From Bacteroidales bacterium (GTDB taxonomy: Bacteria > Bacteroidota > Bacteroidia > Bacteroidales > UBA7960): DNA of 14,192 nucleotides. Shown here piece by piece: positions 11,748 through 14,192 of this stretch. The stretch covers positions 1 to 14,192 of the forward strand of contig SKYG01000076.1 of NCBI GenBank assembly GCA_007128045.1, in the 5' to 3' direction. The stretch's first letter is position 1. The number at the start of each line of letters is the position of its first letter. The position numbers were made by a program, and so were the translations under genes. The notes under the pieces were generated by a model that ran no database searches, was not told where the DNA came from, and worked only from the letters and a program-made list of their open reading frames with translations.

Positions 11748-14192
11748 TTGAAGACGTTGTATATTACCATAGTTGCCATAGCCAATATCTTGATAATAAA
11801 TCTGTTTGTAGTTCTAGCCTCAGACATGACTTCTGAATCAGGTGATGGAGCGATTCACGGGCAGGTGTTTGGAGATGCAGGCCAGGTATTAAGGGGGGCC
11901 AGTGTCATTCTCGTGGAGTTGCAGACCATTACCACCACCGATGCTGAGGGAAAGTTTGTATTCAGGGGGTTGCGCGATGGCTTATATACTGTGCAGGCGA
12001 AGCACCTGGGGTATGCCTCTGCAAGCTTCCGGGTAGCTGTTGCTGAGGCCTATGCAGAGATGTTCATCATTCTGCAACCCACCCATATTGAGCTCAGCGA
12101 GGTGGTCGTGCAGGAAAGTGCCACGGGCATGGTACAGCCTGAACAGTCGCTGAGTGTGACGACTGCCAACCGGCAATACTTGTCTGAATCTTCGTCGATG
12201 ACGTTGATGCAAACCTTGCAGCGGATTCCCGGCGTACAGTCGATGGATATCGGCACGGGCATCTCGAAGCCCCTGATCAGGGGTCTGGGCTTTAACAGAA
12301 TGGTTACGGCACAGGACAACATCAAGCAGCAGGGACAGCAGTGGGGGGCCGATCATGGACTGGAGATAGATGTATACGGAATAGAAAGGGTAGAGGTTCT
12401 TAAAGGGCCGGCATCTCTGGTGTATGGGTCGGATGCCATTGGTGGCGCCTTAAATATCAGGCCTGCTGTGGTGCCGCAGGAGAACACCACCAAATCTGAG
12501 TTTGTAGCCACTGCCCGCAGCAATAACGACCTGCTGGGAGGTTCTGTGATGACGGCCCTGAACCGCAGTGGTCGTTTTTTACGTGTCAGGGTCAGCTATC
12601 AGGACTATGGCGATTACCGTGTTCCGGCCGACGAATTTACGTACAACAACTGGGTCATGTCTATTCCGGGCAAGCGGCTCAAGAACACCTCGGGCAACGA
12701 TATGGGGGTGTCTCTCACTGCTGGTATCCGCAAGGCCTGGGGTATCTCCAGGATCACGGCAAGCACATTTAACCAACAGGCCGGATTCTTTCCCGCCTCG
12801 CATGGCATCCCCAATCCGGGCTCTTTGCTGGAACCGGGCCACCCCCGACGAACCAGCTATCCCATGCAAGAAGTGTCTCACCTCAGGCTGGTGTCGAACA
12901 CCATTCTGCTGATGGGAAAGAACAGGCTGGAGACCGACATTGGCTTTCAACAAAACCACCGCCGTGAGCTGAACCCACCACATGTGCACGGTGCCGGACC
13001 GCTGCCCAACAGCAATACAGAGCTGGAGTTAAAGCTGAATACATTGTCGCTGAACCTGAAATACCATCACCAGGCTTCATCCATTCGCACTATGATCATC
13101 GGGATGAGTGGCAGTCTGCAGGATAACCAAAGAGGGGGATACAATTTCTTGTTGCCCGACTACCGGCAAGGTGACATGGGGATTTTTGCCATTTCGAGAT
13201 GGAACATTCATGAGCGGCTGTTCCTGAATGCAGGCCTGCGATCCGACATATCTGCCGTGACCATTACAGGGTATGAAGAACCCGTCTGGAAGGATTCACA
13301 AACGATTATTGGCTATGTTGACAGGGCACCTGATCTCAGAAGGAACTACTTAAACCTGGCCGCAAGTGCGGGGGCCTCATGGATGCTGAATGACAGATTG
13401 AACCTTAAACTCAATACCGGTTCCAGCTTTCGAAACCCCAGTGCCATTGAGCTGTCGGCCAACGGCATCCACCATGGCAGCTTCCGCCACGAACTGGGCG
13501 ATACCACCCTAAATCCCGAAAAGGCCTGGCAACTCGATCTGGCTGTCAGCTATACCGCAAAGGCATTCTATATAACCGTTAGTCCGTTTCTGAATTATTT
13601 TCAGAATTACCTGTTCCTGAACCCCAGCGGACAGTTTTCTCCATTGCCTGGTGCCGGTCAGATATACCGCTTCAGCCAGGCCGAAGCGCTACATATGGGT
13701 GCTGAGGTGTATGCCGACTGGCATGTTACCCATGCCATACACACATCAGTAGCCTCAGAATGGGTGTGGGCACAAAATATCGACAACCAATACGCCCTGC
13801 CGTTTACCCCTCCGGCATCCTTGCTGGCGGAGCTTAGCTATATCTGGCGTTTTGGCGCGCATAGCCACTACCACGCAGGGGAGTCTGTTCAGCATGGTCG
13901 AGCCGAAAGGAAAATACCAACGGAGTCCATCAAAATCCTTGGCTCAGTGCGGATGACCGCTGCCCAGAACCGGGTGGCCAGAAATGAACCTGCCACCCCC
14001 GGGTATGTATTGGTGAATGCAGGCATTCAATCTGCCATTCAAATAGGCAATGCCCCGGTGGAGCTGCAACTGATGGTAAACAACGTGTTCGATGTGCTGT
14101 ACAAAAACCACCTGAGCTTTTACCGCAGGCTCGAACTGCCCGAGCCGGGAAGGAATGTGAGTCTTAAAATAAGAATGGAGTTGAAGAGTTGA
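11748..14192 (+). CDS. TonB-dependent outer-membrane receptor with N-terminal carboxypeptidase-regulatory-like domain
   Basis: This receptor imports a scarce ligand (metal chelate, haem or similar) across the outer membrane using TonB energy. From TTG 11748 it has 814 residues. A signal peptide (KTLYITIVAIANILIINLFVVLA, 2-24) comes first. A carboxypeptidase-regulatory-like domain follows (about 35-120: GAIHGQVFGDAGQVLRGASV, TTTDAEGKFVFRGL). The plug (130-240) contains LQRIPGVQSMD, LIRGLGFNRM and VEVLKGPASLVYGSDAIGGALNI. The rest is a beta-barrel, ending at TGA on the last base of the window. The frame is open back to 11487, but that part is translated octamer repeat. ATGs at 11664 and 11673 lie before the predicted transcription start, and ATG 11826 would remove the signal peptide, so TTG 11748 or GTG 11745 is favoured. 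Histidine-rich stretches (PPHVHG; AHSHYHAGESVQHG) hint at a metal ligand. Confidence 0.94.
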   Translation: MKTLYITIVAIANILIINLFVVLASDMTSESGDGAIHGQVFGDAGQVLRGASVILVELQTITTTDAEGKFVFRGLRDGLYTVQAKHLGYASASFRVAVAEAYAEMFIILQPTHIELSEVVVQESATGMVQPEQSLSVTTANRQYLSESSSMTLMQTLQRIPGVQSMDIGTGISKPLIRGLGFNRMVTAQDNIKQQGQQWGADHGLEIDVYGIERVEVLKGPASLVYGSDAIGGALNIRPAVVPQENTTKSEFVATARSNNDLLGGSVMTALNRSGRFLRVRVSYQDYGDYRVPADEFTYNNWVMSIPGKRLKNTSGNDMGVSLTAGIRKAWGISRITASTFNQQAGFFPASHGIPNPGSLLEPGHPRRTSYPMQEVSHLRLVSNTILLMGKNRLETDIGFQQNHRRELNPPHVHGAGPLPNSNTELELKLNTLSLNLKYHHQASSIRTMIIGMSGSLQDNQRGGYNFLLPDYRQGDMGIFAISRWNIHERLFLNAGLRSDISAVTITGYEEPVWKDSQTIIGYVDRAPDLRRNYLNLAASAGASWMLNDRLNLKLNTGSSFRNPSAIELSANGIHHGSFRHELGDTTLNPEKAWQLDLAVSYTAKAFYITVSPFLNYFQNYLFLNPSGQFSPLPGAGQIYRFSQAEALHMGAEVYADWHVTHAIHTSVASEWVWAQNIDNQYALPFTPPASLLAELSYIWRFGAHSHYHAGESVQHGRAERKIPTESIKILGSVRMTAAQNRVARNEPATPGYVLVNAGIQSAIQIGNAPVELQLMVNNVFDVLYKNHLSFYRRLELPEPGRNVSLKIRMELKS

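Overview
The window looks like a chromosomal stretch from a Bacteroidota bacterium, probably an environmental or uncultured lineage. Four things suggest this. Purine-rich Shine-Dalgarno sites are absent before the starts, and A-rich leaders are found instead. Promoter-like TAnnTTTG boxes occur. A TonB-dependent receptor carries an N-terminal carboxypeptidase-regulatory-like domain. An O-antigen-ligase-like protein carries a C-terminal TPR region. The assignment to a phylum is inference from these traits; no rRNA or other marker gene is present.

Bases 1-8815 hold a plus-strand cell-surface polysaccharide locus. In order it encodes a GT4 glycosyltransferase (cut by the left edge), a second GT4 glycosyltransferase 20 bp later, GDP-L-fucose synthase, a nucleotide-sugar dehydrogenase with an unusual linker insertion, an extended SDR resembling UDP-glucuronate decarboxylase, a monotopic phosphoglycosyl transferase (bacterial sugar transferase), and a polytopic WecA/MraY-type phosphoglycosyl transferase. 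Converging on it from the minus strand (8878-11451) is a large O-antigen ligase/polymerase with a TPR tail. Together these can make activated sugars (GDP-fucose, UDP-uronic-acid-derived sugars), start a lipid-linked glycan on undecaprenyl phosphate, extend it, and polymerise or transfer it. No Wzx flippase and no GDP-mannose 4,6-dehydratase are in the window. From about 11748 to the right edge runs a complete TonB-dependent receptor, divergent from the ligase gene, with histidine-rich stretches and a palindromic operator-like site overlapping its predicted promoter.

The enzymes are mostly ordinary. The non-coding DNA is not. Apart from the first pair, the genes are separated by 120-520 bp spacers filled with short repeats: tandem 7- or 8-mers ending at or near start codons, hairpins with a constant TCAAGY loop and varying stems, a roughly 70 bp composite leader present before two different genes, a four-unit alternating-orientation palindrome array, and a five-copy 20 bp repeat spanning the 3' ends of two convergent genes. 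I found no RNA gene, CRISPR array, transposase or phage gene.

The best leads are the repeat-rich leaders, the Asp-to-Asn change in the catalytic dyad of the monotopic transferase, the insertion plus A8 tract in the dehydrogenase, and the operator-like palindrome before the receptor. I do not see a clearly new multi-gene system.
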